In this document: piece by piece, positions 1-10,013 of the stretch
Numbering within the stretch: position 1 is the stretch's first letter
Layout: each line of letters begins with the position of its first letter
Source of the DNA: Cheiracanthium punctorium
Lineage: Eukaryota > Arthropoda > Arachnida > Araneae > Cheiracanthiidae
Assembly (NCBI GenBank): GCA_038373885.1
Contig: JAWZYV010016579.1
Span: 62,001 to 126,000, forward strand
Direction: 5' to 3'
DNA: 64,000 nucleotides
Translations under genes and position numbers: made by a program
Notes under the pieces: model-generated
Seen by the model: only the letters and a program-made list of their open reading frames with translations
Told to the model about the DNA's origin: nothing
The model's database searches: none

Positions 1-160
1 TCTCTTAAATGAAATAGAGCTAAAAATACAAAAAAATCGCTTAAAAATCAGGGAACGGGTGGATTATCAGATTTTTTCTTTCTTTCTTTTTTTTTTTTTA
101 ACATAATTATGATAATTTTCAGGCTGATCGCACCAACGAACCGTGTAAATTTTAAGTTAT
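1..160 (+). repeat. Diverged third copy of the 5.2/6.3 kb repeat tail
   Basis: The first 150 bases line up with the tails near 5140-5270 and 6268-6375. They share the order tctcttaaat, ggaacgggtgga, a short AT-rich spacer, then ttcaggctgat. It is cut by the window edge, so its true start is unseen. It contains a T-rich low-complexity run at about 80-100. Relationship seen directly by eye; it is too degraded to name the family. Confidence 0.55.
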
Positions 161-699
161 TAGACAATACATTTTTAATCTGTTTGGATGGTAAAAGTTT
201 TATTTTGAGTGGTTGAACTGGAATTGTGACAGAGTCAGGGATCAGCGTAACTATATAGGAGCGATGTATTTTTGATTTATTCGAGGTTAGAAGTCCATTT
301 TCTTCAGTCCATCCGTTTGTTCTATTATTTTCAACGTTTAAGTAGTTGTTAGGGTTATTATAAAAGAATATTTTTGATCTATTCTGTTTTTGATTTCATG
401 ATTTCGAACTGTCCTTTTGTACTAATAATTTAAATTGCGTTACACTTTTTCTTTTCTTAAACGTGAGTTTATAAAATAAAATTATGTTTAAAGCATATTT
501 ATGTAAGATTATACTTTTATGGCATCTATATTTATGCATCTATAAGATTGAATTTACGTTTGTAGAATTTGTTTATGCATGATGTATTTTCTTTGAATTA
601 GAAAAAAAATAAGTATTTTATGTTTGAATTGAAGCACTATAGAGAAATTTACAATTTCAATCGTAAAGAATTATCATCATAGATGTATTATAAAGACGT
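161..699. other. AT-rich non-coding stretch
   Basis: I see no convincing reading frame, RNA gene or repeat boundary here. It is AT-rich with many stops on both strands and ends where Helitron-like coding similarity begins. Confidence 0.5.
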
Positions 700-1530
700 A
701 AATGCATGGAAGTGTAGCTCAAAAACGAGCTGTGGAAACATATGATCACCGACAGCAGCACTTAGCCCAAATGTGTGACGTGCAGTTCAAACACAAGCAA
801 ATGAAACAGATGATTAGTATTTGGAAGGAGAACGACATGGAACAGCTAGACGTCGACAAATACTTCGGGTAAACAGTCTAAATATCTACAAAGCTGCCAC
901 AAATGTGGGTACTTATTATCATAGTTTAAAACTTTTTAACATGGATTGCATTCACCCTGGATCTTTGCATTTTTCTGAAGAGTAAAAACAAAAATTAACC
1001 GAAACCATTTTGGGGACTGTAAGATTGATGTAGGACATTCCGAATTTCCTAATGAATTGGTGTGGTTGTTTCTTCGATGTGACCCCCATTTCAAAGAATT
1101 CGAAATTTGAAAGCATACTTTACAATGGCTTTGTTTACAGTATATGACGAGTGAAACTATTAACGATTTTGGTGTGTACTGCTATGTTGCGAACAGTGTA
1201 TAACAGACTTAATGAATTTTTTCTATAAACTCCTTCATCTGACAGTTCAACCAACTCAAATTCTTGATGCTGAATTTGAACGTCCTCAATATGGACAGAT
1301 ATATTTCTGAAGTAATGAAGACGCTGTTAGTGAATGCATCGCCCAAGATCTTCGCTGATCTGCTACAGAAGGAAAGGAGGCACCTTACGTTAAACTACTT
1401 TTTGCTCAACTCTGATGGCACCGACCATCGAATATTTAGCATCCCTCTTCAAAACAAAGTATATGCCATTGTAACATTGAATGCCGACCAAAGCTTACCT
1501 GATAATGTATGGGTGAGCCGACAGCGATGA
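700..1530 (+). pseudogene. Degenerate Helitron Rep-helicase fragment (N-terminal part)
   Basis: Three open stretches in different frames resemble, in order, the region before and within the Rep domain of Helitron proteins. At 702-869 there is a 55-codon Arg/Gln-rich frame (KRAVETYDHRQQHLAQM). At about 1012-1110 a frame reads CKIDVGHSEFPNE and then RCDPHFKEF, like the C-G-K-V-x-L-P and later F-x-x-x-I-R segments. At about 1225-1291 another reads FERPQYGQIYF, like the conserved P-x-Y-G-Q-L-Y. The frame 1264-1530 continues with GTDHRIFSIPLQNKVYAI, resembling the D-R-R-x-Y-N-x-P-x-x-N-E-V-A-A-I segment. Frames are joined only through stops and shifts, so it is dead. Rep catalytic residues and the helicase are absent. 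Helitron assignment is from remembered family patterns. Confidence 0.5.
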
Positions 1531-1734
1531 AAATCTTTGACAACCATGAAGATTATTGATACGTGCCCAGGCATTTACTTATTCATTATTTTACACTTAA
1601 GGAGCCTTTAGATTCTGAGCATGGCTCGGTAACCTGGTACTTCTTATTTCTAATCTCGGAAGTCTTTCATCACAAAATGAGATCTTTTGTTTTCTTCAAA
1701 TTAATTGAAAATATTAAAACCAACACTTTTCTGT

Positions 1735-2048
1735 GTGTGTGTGTCACCCCCTCTGCTGGTATCCACTGGTGCGGTCCGCACCCCTCATGCGATGCCACTG
1801 ATAGGAGCTGACGCACGTGAAATCCGTCGTGGCTCCAATGTGCTCCTTGTTTAACGCTACCTCTAGGGAGTGCCGATTTCAGATGGTTGATCCCTGATCT
1901 GGAATTGGTACAAAATTAGGAGACCCCAAGCTAAGTCGGGCTTCCTTCCACTGGGGCTCATTAAAATGGAAGCCACCCCTTCCTATACAGGGGATATGAC
2001 AGACACCGCTCCATGGTTGCCTGAGGGCATTAGCAACAACAACAACGT
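1735..2048 (+). repeat. Dispersed repeat ending in a (CAA)n tail
   Basis: A GC-richer block starts after a short GT run and ends in ggcattagcaacaacaacaa, a microsatellite tail of the type left by non-LTR elements or SINEs. The segment at 1770-1799 ends in gcgatgccactg, which on the minus strand reads as a hAT-like CAGTGGCATCGC terminus, so part of the block may be a hAT end. No tRNA head is clear. Family unknown; repeat status is inferred from the tail and composition. Confidence 0.45.
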
Positions 2049-2197
2049 ACTATCCCAGCAGTCATTCCAGGCAAACTATTTTTTCGTCAAATGTGCTGGC
2101 AAACTGTTGTCAATCATATTCCTAACCATCAATAATTTCATGTGTCCAGAATTTATTTTGGAGAAAAATCACTCGTCTTGGCAGACTGCAGGGATAA
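2049..2197. mobile_element. MITE, TATCCC family, copy 1
   Basis: A roughly 150 bp element whose ends are inverted (tatcccagcagtc at the left, gactgcagggata at the right). Its interior (ttttttcgtcaaat, taatttcatgtg, aatcactcgtcttgg) matches the copy at 33558-33707 along the whole length. It sits directly against the CAA tail of the preceding repeat. The termini are more decayed than in copy 2. It codes for nothing. Confidence 0.7.
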
Positions 2198-2395
2198 TAC
2201 ATAGTTACCACATTTTTGAATATCTAAGGTTTGCTACAATTTGGCTTGATTTCGTCACACTACTGTTATTTCACAGGGTAAGGGTTATTTAGACCAAGGT
2301 GTTTACTCTCAGGATATTAGAACCTGGAAAGATTTAGCAAATCACTCTGAAACAGTGTAAAATACATTAATGAAAGGGATTCTTCTGGTTCTGCA

Positions 2396-2634
2396 ATGTT
2401 GAGGACGCCGACTGGATTGTATGGTGGTTAAAGCACCGTACTAGGGTTTCAGGTTCAACTCCCAGCAGTCGAGGTTCGATTCCCGACTGGACGTGGATGT
2501 CACAGTCTGTCCCTTCATAGGGGGCAACGTTGGTCCACCTACTAGGTGCCCCCATAATAAAACGATCAACAACTCCGGTCAATGCCTCCCAGGGATGGTT
2601 AAGGCACGCCATTTGAAAAAAAAATGTTGAGGAC
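2396..2634 (+). mobile_element. tRNA-derived SINE with target-site duplication
   Basis: The 217 bp body (2407-2623) lies between two identical copies of atgttgaggac (2396-2406 and 2624-2634). It ends in an A-run, the hallmark of LINE-mediated SINE insertion. Near the head is an A-box-like tggtggttaaagc, and a perfect polymerase III B box ggttcgattcc lies at 2473-2483. A second B-box-like caggttcaactcc lies about 25 bp upstream. The duplication and tail are seen directly. The tRNA origin follows from the boxes; the parent tRNA is not identified. Confidence 0.85.
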
Positions 2635-2660
2635 AAATAGGGAAGTTTATCATTTTCAAT

Positions 2661-2868
2661 GGGCCCGTTTACATGGGAAAATGGGAAACTCAGGGTAAAA
2701 GCAGAATATAGGGGAAAACGCGCAATGCATTATGGGAAAGCGAGGGCATTCCTGCATTTACCTTTCTTTGTAGTAGGAATCTTTCTGCGCTTTATGTTTT
2801 CCATCAGAGTATAAAGTAGCGAAAGTTCCGGCATTCACCTGGCATTTTTGTGCATGTTAAAGGTCCCG
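2661..2868. mobile_element. MITE, GGGCCCGTTTACATG family, copy 1
   Basis: The left end gggcccgtttacatg and the right end, read on the minus strand as ccgggacctttaacatg, form terminal inverted repeats. The interior shares ggtaaaagcag, tataggggaaaac and gcaatgcat with the copy at 39117-39273. The right half matches the partial copy near 62504. It is non-coding and the superfamily is not determined. Confidence 0.7.
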
Positions 2869-3289
2869 GTAATTGCATGATTGTGAAGCTTGATATGAAA
2901 TGTTGATTTCTCACAGGTCTGCACTGAAGCCCCTTGATTTTCAGCTGGAGTTTTTGCTAGCAAGGAAAACTAACATTTTTAGGATAACCTTGAAGAGACA
3001 AAATACATTTCATCCAACTTCAAATGCCATTGGACACAGATTGAAATAAAAAGTCTGATAAAACATTGAACTGGTTTCTCAGACATCAATACTCATATAT
3101 ATACAATCAGACTTGCCAATCTGGGAAAATCAAAATGTGTAAAACAGCGCGCAAACAGAAATTTCGACACTTTTTGCTATACAACGCGTGAGCGTTATTT
3201 TTTACTTTCCACCATAGAATGCACGAGTATTATTTTTAATGCATTTTATATCACAACTAGCTGAAGTACCCGTTCTTCGCACGGGAATG

Positions 3290-4270
3290 AATGGACTTTT
3301 TGATATTAATATTTGTTGTGATTACTATTTATTGTAATAAAGAGATATAGCAAAAGGGATATCGCGTTATATTGTGTTCAATAATCATGCATACTGAATT
3401 TCAAGGCAATCGTTTTTACGGTGCAGAAGGTGATGCGGCGTAGCACAATCTAGTGGCGAGTTTTAGCAAAACGGATACGGCAAAAATATTCTTCGCATTC
3501 AGATATCGATGTATACGAATTTTCATGACGATCGGCTGAATAGTCTTGAAGTTCATGTGTTGACGCGACATCTAGTGTCAAGTTATAGGAAAATGGATCG
3601 TGCCAAACTCTTCCCCGTGTTCAAATATCTATGTATACCTATTTTCATAGCGATCATTCGCACAGTCAAGAAGTGACACGCTGCAGGGCCATCTAGTAGT
3701 TAATTAAAGTAATGATTTGCTACAGCGCCGTCATGTGGTGAGTTATAGCAAAATGGATAACGCCAAAATATTCTCATTGTTCAAATAGCTATGTATACTG
3801 ATTTTCATTGCCACCGTTTGAATGGTCAAAAATTTGGCCTGCTGCAGCGTCATCTAGTGCCGAGTTAAAATAGTAATGCATTGCAGTGCCATCTAGTGGT
3901 GAGTAACATCAAAAAGTAACGCAGTTAGAATATATTCTTCGTTCTCAAAGGTGTAAGTATAAAAAATTTTATGCCGATCGGTCGAACGGTATAGAAGTTG
4001 ATGCGTTGCAGCGCTATTTAGCGGTAAGTTACAGCAAATGCATAGTGAAAAATATTCTCCGTGTTCTAATATTCGCGTGTACCAAATTTCATCGAAATGG
4101 GTTGGACGATATTCGCATAGCAAACGGCTAAACGGAATAGAATTCGACGTTCTGCTGCGCCACCTAGTGAAAAGTTAGAGGAAAACGGATAGCAGAAAAA
4201 TCTTCTCCATGATAAAAGACTTAGGTGAACCAAATTTCATGGTGATCGGTGAAACGGTGCTTGAGTTTTT
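3290..4270 (+). repeat. Degenerate tandem array with CTCF-like motif units
   Basis: About seven imperfect units of 130-190 bp each contain the order: aaaatattct, then atgtatac, then tttcatgccgatcgg, then gaagttgatg, then a motif close to gcgccatctagtgg, then gagttatagcaaaatgga. The best motif, gtgccatctagtgg at 3886-3899, fits on the minus strand every position of the remembered CTCF consensus CCASYAGRKGGCRS. Other units carry 1-3 mismatches. Tandem structure is seen directly; binding is only a possibility. Confidence 0.7.
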
Positions 4271-4631
4271 CAACCTCCTACACACATACCAACATTCATT
4301 TTTATCTATAACCAGTCTTATTATACGTATATACCAGTCTCAAGTAAAATCCAGTTTCAAATCTAAGCCTCGCCAAAGTGCCAGCATACGCCATTTTGCA
4401 AGAGTTTTTTCAGGGAATCATTCGACGCATTGACTTAGCAGCAATCAAAATGGGAAATGGTTCGACGCCAGGCATTTATTTGAAAAGTGGAATCCCTTAA
4501 TACAGCCGCATTTTTTAAATTATCAACTATAACATGTTTTATTCATCGTTACCTCGATGTACTAAATGCGAAGATTTCAATTTTCTGAAATTTGGCGGAT
4601 TTCCCCCAAGTTAAATCAATGTACTCAATTG

Positions 4632-5350
4632 GCGAGAATTCTGAAGCTACATCGCTTGAAATGCCCTAATAACTGCATTATTTCTGCACGGATAGTTAAA
4701 ATGTAATGCTCTATTCTAAGAAAACCTATACACTTGTTTTCAAAAATCTATTCCCTTAAGCTCTCAGTAAATTGCGCCAAAAAGCCTAAAACTGTGCAAA
4801 CCGCTAGAACTCACTCTCTAAAAATCGGCCTATCAGCCATTTTCTTTTTTCGCCAAACTAAAAAAAAATTACATATTAGTCTCGGATATCTTCGATACTC
4901 ATTGTTTTGCCTATAAAACATTTCATTCCTGCTCTCATTTCTTATGCGCACACGATATTATAATTAAAAAAATAACCTAAAAAAATCATTATTATTCTTT
5001 TATTTTTACTTTAAGAATTTAAAACATTTTATTCGGCAAAATCGCCACACATGGCAACCAAGATGCTTATTTCACACACTTTTTTCACTACAGGGGTTAA
5101 TATTACGTAAAGCTTTCTGCGTGGAGAACATAAAAAATCTCTTAAATTCCGGGAACGGAAATTAAGGGAACCCTTCAGGAGGAAAACGTTTTTAAGTGGA
5201 GTTTCAAAGTTTTAAAGTGGACTATCATTTATTCTATATATTTTTACATATCTGTGTAAAATTTCAGGCTGACAGGTCCATTTTTGTGGAATTGTATACT
5301 ACCCAAATCAACAAATTGACAAACAGAATTTCATTTTTATTTATAAGATA
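4632..5350 (+). repeat. 0.7 kb direct repeat, copy A
   Basis: The 719 bp segment from gcgagaattctgaag to ttataagata is repeated as 5753-6457 at roughly 85-90 percent identity by eye. Shared blocks include cttaagctctcagtaaattg, ttcggcaaaatcgccacaca and aacataaaaaatctcttaaa. The spacer between the copies is about 400 bp and also repeats smaller pieces. Copy A has a short insertion near 5165-5190 and lacks the long CAAA run. Confidence 0.8.
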
Positions 5351-5752
5351 ACCTACGCTTGTTCTTAAAAATACCCTCTCATTAAATAGCGCCAAGCGCT
5401 AGAATCATAGAAAATCTGACACACTTTCAGATTTTTAAATACGCACTAAAGTGCTATATATAAAAAGAGTTATAATCCATGGGTCTTCCCTATTTTCGTT
5501 CCTTCTTTCATTAAGTTGGAAAGTGTATCATTATTCATGAGTGTGATTAAACAAAATTAAAATTGATATTTCTAACATCCTTTTTTCTGGATGTAATACG
5601 CTAGAAATAGATGCAGAAAAGCTGCTCAGAAAAATGCACAATTCCAACTGAATGAAAGTTTCAAAAACTTATTCGCAGGTGTATTCATAACCCAAATAGC
5701 AGACGATTAAATTACGATAAATAGCGCCAAGCGTTAGAATCCTCCTCAAAAT

Positions 5753-6457
5753 CGCGAGAATGCTGAAGATAGATCGCTTGAAATCCCTTAATAACTGCAT
5801 TATTTTCGCACGGATCATTAAAATTTAACGCTGTATTCTAATAAAACCTTTGCACTTGTTTTCAAAAATCCGTTTCCTTAAGCTCTCAGTAAATTGCGCC
5901 AAGCCGAAAACTGTGCAAACCGCTAGAACTCACTTTCTCGGCATTTGAGCCATTTTATTTTTTCGCCAAACTAAAAAATTTTAACATATTAGCCTCGGAA
6001 ATCTTCAATTCTTATTGTTTTGCGTATAAAACATTTCATTCCTGCTCCGATTTCCCATGCACACGATATTATAATTTAAAAAAATATAACCTTACGAATA
6101 TAAACTAACAAAAAAAAAATCATTATTATTCTTTTATTTTTACTTTGAGAATTTAAAACTTCTTATTCGGCAAAATCGCCACACATGGCAACCACGATCC
6201 TTATTTCACAATTTTTTCACTACAGGGGTTACAATTACGGAAAGCTTTTTGCGTGGAGAACATAAAAAATCTCTTAAATTCCGGGAACGGGTGGACTTTC
6301 AAAGTTTTAAAGTGGACTATGATTTATTCTATATTATTTTACATATCTGTGCAAAATTTCAGGCTGATAGGTCCATTTTTGTGGATTTGTATACAACTCA
6401 AATCCACAAACAAACAAACAAACAAACAAACAGAATTTCCTTTTTATTTATAAGATT
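5753..6457 (+). repeat. 0.7 kb direct repeat, copy B, with CAAA tail
   Basis: This is the second copy of the segment described at 4632-5350. It ends in five to six CAAA units at about 6403-6432, followed by cagaatttcctttttattta. The regular tail suggests this copy holds the true 3' end of the parent element. The overlapping small frames at 6249-6467 are accidental readings of the repeat. Confidence 0.8.
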
Positions 6458-6648
6458 ATTTGTTTGAAGTATTAAATAAAGCTAATAACAATAAAAGAAA
6501 ATGAAGTTGTTGAATAAAAGGCAAATCAATTAATACACCATTTTCCAGATTTCTTGTGATTAACAATTTATTAATTATAATCACTTAACTGGCTTGAAAA
6601 AACTCTGACTGTGCTGACTTCAAAGAAGCAGCAGTAGCTTTTTCTGCT
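6458..6648. other. AT-rich spacer
   Basis: Short AT-rich sequence between the composite repeat and the hAT pseudogene. I see no feature. Confidence 0.5.
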
Positions 6649-7174
6649 TTATTCAGAAAATCTGAAGTAAAAATCTTTCATAAGAAGGCTTTCCAAAATC
6701 TTATTAGACAAGTTGCACCTGAATTCATTTCTGTTTTTCCGAATAATACTGAAAACCCTCTCACATTCAGCATAGCCAGCTGCTGAAATAGGAACATTGT
6801 ATTCGATCAAGAAAGATGTAAATAACAGTTCTGCATGAATAACGTCCGACTGTCCCAAGGGCGGATTAAAGGGGGGGCGACCGGCCCCCGAGAAAAAAGA
6901 AATTAATGTAAAAGATCCTAAATTGCTTCCATAAAATGGATGTATATGTCAATCTTCTAACTTCCCACCCCCGAGAAACTTTCATTAATCTGCCACTGGA
7001 CTGTCCGTCCTCTTTGAAAAATGTTTGTAGACTTTTACTGCGGTTAACACGTTTCACATTTTCACTGTGTTTTGACGAACTCGAGTGGCGAGAAATGTCA
7101 TACTTTCCTCCATGAAAAATGCTGAAATCACTCCGGCACACGTTACAATAAGCAAATTTCGCTCCTTTGACATA
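6649..7174 (-). pseudogene. hAT transposase pseudogene: BED-type finger joined to C-terminal dimerisation domain
   Basis: Read on the minus strand, 7174 to 6999 encodes a BED-type zinc finger: AYCNVCRSDFSIFHGGKYD with C-x2-C, then SRHSSSSKH supplying the histidines. A Lys/Ser linker ending LQTFFKEDGQS follows. After a 143 bp inserted MITE the same frame resumes with DVIHAELLFTSFLIEYNVP. It then jumps to ECERVFSIIRKNRNEFRCNL, which resembles the hAT family C-terminal dimerisation region. The RNase H-like catalytic core is missing, so the copy was internally deleted before the MITE hit it. A stop follows at about 6649. Its upstream part is separated by the 5.9 kb element at 7175 and should continue beyond 13077. 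Confidence 0.75.
6856..6998. mobile_element. 143 bp hAT-type MITE nested in the hAT pseudogene
   Basis: The ends are caagggcggattaaa (left) and, on the minus strand, cagtggcagattaat (right). The flanks carry an identical 8 bp duplication, gactgtcc, at 6848-6855 and 6999-7006. Removing the element and one duplication restores an unbroken reading frame across the hAT pseudogene (GQS before, DVI after), which confirms the boundaries. Non-coding. Eight-base duplications and CAG-type ends are typical of hAT elements. Confidence 0.9.
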
Positions 7175-7560
7175 CAGTAGCGCAGCCAGAAATTTTTTTT
7201 AGGGGGGGTCCAAATTACTCGGACTCGGGAGATCAGACCCCCCCTCCCCTTAAATGATCATGTTGCTGCTCACAGGGCCCCCGTAAATGACACCCATATA
7301 AGTTTTTCTTGGGGAGAGGGGGGGGGACTGGTCGTCTCAGACAGGCACTCAGCAGTCATCCCTTCCCCGGAAGAAATGTTTCACGAATTTTACCTTTACA
7401 GAAAACATTTGAAATTTTACCCTCAGGCCCCCAGAAAGCGCCGAATCAGTGGGAATACCTATATTCTCTCCCCCCCCCCCCAGTGGCGGACTTTGCTCTT
7501 GAGAGGTCCGAGGCGCAACTCAATTTTGAGGCCTCCCTCCTCCAAAAAAAAAATCACTAA

Positions 7561-8940
7561 CTCTAACTTCTTTACATTATTACTAATTATTCACTAAATA
7601 AACACCAGCATACGTCTAAGTATAACCCAGCAACTGCAGTTTTACATTGATTATTTTTCACTGTTAATTAATTACGTCAAATTACTTTTTGTGGACCACA
7701 GGCAAATGTCTTGTTTCAGTCATGAAAATTTTAACTACAGGTACTTTTGAAGGTCAGAACAAGGGAAACTTGATCAGAAACATGACTTTGACATCACAAA
7801 GTTCAGAAGAATTCTTTACTTGGATAAAATGAACCAAAAATTTAACATTCCTTCAAGAACATATATTTATAAATATTTAAATATATTCATAAATTTCCCG
7901 TTTGGAACTGCAAAACTAAGCAGTTTAAAAGTAAACTTTCTGTTTAGTCTAATTTTTGTCTTTATTCAAAAACTGTCAATAAGTTTAGGACTATTAATAA
8001 TGAGTAATTAGGTATGAATAATATACACACATTATTCTATATTTTAAATAGAATTAAAAAAAACTACAAGAGAAATTTAAAAAAAACAATACTTTAAGTA
8101 GTTAAAGTACAAAAAATATTATTGACTTAAAAATAAATTCCACTTTATAATGGGTAAAGGGGTATGCTCTAAGCTTCGGTCCTAGGTTTATTATTAATGT
8201 TTAGCATTTTCATCTGCGACTATAAAATACATGCCGTATTTATAATATAGTTATCATAAATATTTTCTAGTTGAAAACAAAAAATTAAATTAATCATCAT
8301 TTGTTTTTTAAGTTTTTAATTAACTGTGTATGACATTCCAGTTCAAAATTTGTCTATCGATTTTAACCCACTATCATCCGATCGAGCTGAAACTTTGCAC
8401 GCATGTGAAATTTCGGTGACTCTAAGTATTGCTTTCTTTAATTTTTCAATATTTTTTTAACTATCAAATATCTTCCCCCAACCCCCCCCCCAAAAAAAAA
8501 GTGTTATCGCACATGTATGAGCTCATATCTTTTTAATTATTGGTCGGCAATTTTTTAGCATTGCATACTCGGAAAGTTTCGATTCCAAAAAAAGATAAAA
8601 TCGGTTATCCCTAGCTTAAATTTTTAATTTTTAGTGATTTTTCGAAAGAAGATAAATTATTGTTTCCAATTTCTTTTACATCGTGACAACCAACAAGAAT
8701 TATATATTCTAGGTATATTTGAAAATTTCACTGAATACAGAGTGTCCTTTCCTAAATCATTTAAATGAAGAACGGCTGAAAAATATAAAATATTTAATTT
8801 TTGACAAATTTTTCAATCTCAAGCTGTAAAATAAAGCGGTTCAATCTTTTCTCTTTTAAAATGAGAAATATTCTTATCAGACAGTACACTTTCTGATTTG
8901 GGGGGTGGGGGGCGGCAATCTATAAAGCAGGTGTATTTGA
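7561..8940. other. AT-rich interior of the nested hAT-type element
   Basis: No coding or RNA feature is visible. A stretch near 8350-8600 (gatcgagctgaaactttgca and following) has the look of a dispersed repeat, but no second copy is in the window. C and A homopolymer runs occur at 8474-8500 and a G-rich run at about 8900-8912. Confidence 0.5.
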
Positions 8941-8974
8941 ATGTCCTACTGCAATACCAGCTACTGAGCCGCAA

Positions 8975-9225
8975 TCTGATTCAGTGCGGCCCAACCAGTG
9001 GCTGAGCGCATAGAACTCTAAACTGGGAGACGGAAGGTGCCTGGTTCAAAACCAGGTCGCGTCCGCCAACCTAACCGTTAGGAATTTTCCGTGGTTTCTT
9101 CCAAAACTTAGCGTAAATAGGGGTTAGAATCCCTTAGAAAGACCCCCCAAGGGGAGCACCCACACCCATCGGCATAGATCCCACTTGTAGATAATTGGCC
9201 GTAATCCCCCAACCCAACCCAACTA
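8975..9225 (+). mobile_element. tRNA-derived SINE with CCCTTAGAAA core
   Basis: The head carries an A-box-like gtggctgagcgcata and a consensus B box ggttcaaaacc at 9043-9053 within a tRNA-like arm (cctggttcaaaaccagg). The body after the head contains ttttccgtggtttcttcc and then gttagaatcccttagaaa. The same order recurs in the SINE at 33071-33260, and the last block recurs at 57740-57770. It ends in a short repetitive cccaacccaaccc tail. No clear flanking duplication was found. Confidence 0.7.
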
Positions 9226-9309
9226 ATTGATTCCAGATAGGAAAAAGGCATAGGGACCCTCTGCACCTGTATTTTTTTGGATAAAATATAGTGAGCAAAT
9301 TAAAACAAT

Positions 9310-9540
9310 GCAAAAAAATCTAGGAATTTTTCTTGGGAATAATGGACAGTTGAGGGCCCTAAAATTCCAAGTAATGTTGCATGAAAATACCAGGAACTTT
9401 ATTGAACAGCCCAGGAAAGATCCACTGAATTGCATATTGTTCAGTAAAGTTCTTGGTATTTTCGTGCAACTTTCCTTGGAATTTAGGGCACCTCAGCTGC
9501 CTATTATTTTCAAGGAACACTACTGGAATTTTTTTTAAAT
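9310..9540. repeat. Foldback: about 97 bp arms with a 28 bp loop
   Basis: The left arm, about 9310-9408, ends gaactttattgaaca. It is repeated in inverse orientation at 9437-9539, starting tgttcagtaaagttc, at about 80 percent identity. A transcript would fold into a long hairpin. The short frames on both strands here are mirror images of each other and not genes. It may be a small foldback element or a hairpin-RNA precursor. Confidence 0.75.
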
Positions 9541-10013
9541 TATTTTTCTTTTTTACAATTCTAGTCATTTTTAAGTGAACTGCCTGTTTTTTAAGGTCGT
9601 GAGACCACTATTCGGTTAAGTGACGGGTTGAACGAAACAGTAAAGTTTTCAAAGGGAAATGTATACTTTCTGTATAGTATTTGTAAGTCTAACTTATCCT
9701 TATTTCCAAGGAACGTTTCTGGATATTTTTACAGTGAAATACGGAATTAAAGCATCAATTACTTATAAACTAAAAGTATTCGTATTTAGTTTAGATTATG
9801 GCCCAATGCTGTGAAGAGGAAAGGGAGTCACCAAAGAAAAGATTGTTCAAAAACGCTTTCTACTCTAGAAGCAATCCTGAAACTATGAACAATGTCTCTT
9901 GAACAGATATTTACATATAGTTTTTTTCTTTCTGAAAACCGAATTTGGAGGCCCCTTAGAAATATGAGGCCCGAGGCGCGCGCCTCATGCGCCTATTTGG
10001 AAATCCGCCACTG

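Larger units (their letters stand above)
3256..6457 (+). repeat. Composite 3.2 kb LINE-tail-like repeat
   Basis: It begins aactagctgaagtacccg and ends with a CAAA microsatellite followed by cagaatttcc and tttataagatt. This matches in organisation the element at 32445-34345, which begins ctagcggctacccgcg and ends in CAAA repeats. Inside are a degenerate tandem array (3290-4270) and a 0.7 kb direct duplication. Similar non-coding units with such ends are common in arthropod genomes and are usually treated as tails of non-LTR elements; that class is inferred. No reverse transcriptase coding is present. Confidence 0.55.
7481..10013. mobile_element. 2.5 kb hAT-type element nested in the 5.9 kb element
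   Basis: The left end is cagtggcggactttgc and the right end, read on the minus strand, is cagtggcggatttcc. Both ends are followed inward by gaggc-rich blocks with the same gist (gaggtccgaggcgc at the left; gaggcccgaggcgcgcgcc on the + strand at the right). The flanks are tctccccc on both sides, with the left C-run expanded. Inside are AT-rich sequence, a tRNA-derived SINE (8975-9225) and a foldback (9310-9540). No transposase was recognised. The low complexity of the flank makes the duplication less certain than the matched ends. Confidence 0.65.

Noticed and set aside
253..1807. The 8-mer ataggagc at about 255-262 and again right after a hAT-like end at 1799, suggesting one hAT element between them
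   Set aside because: The sequence after the first 8-mer does not begin with a hAT terminus, so the match is probably accidental.
3290..4270. CRISPR-like array
   Set aside because: The units are long, imperfect and adjoin without unique spacers. The window is eukaryotic.
9223..9568. Three frames of 69-76 codons on both strands
   Set aside because: They are mirror translations of the foldback arms and contain no family motif.
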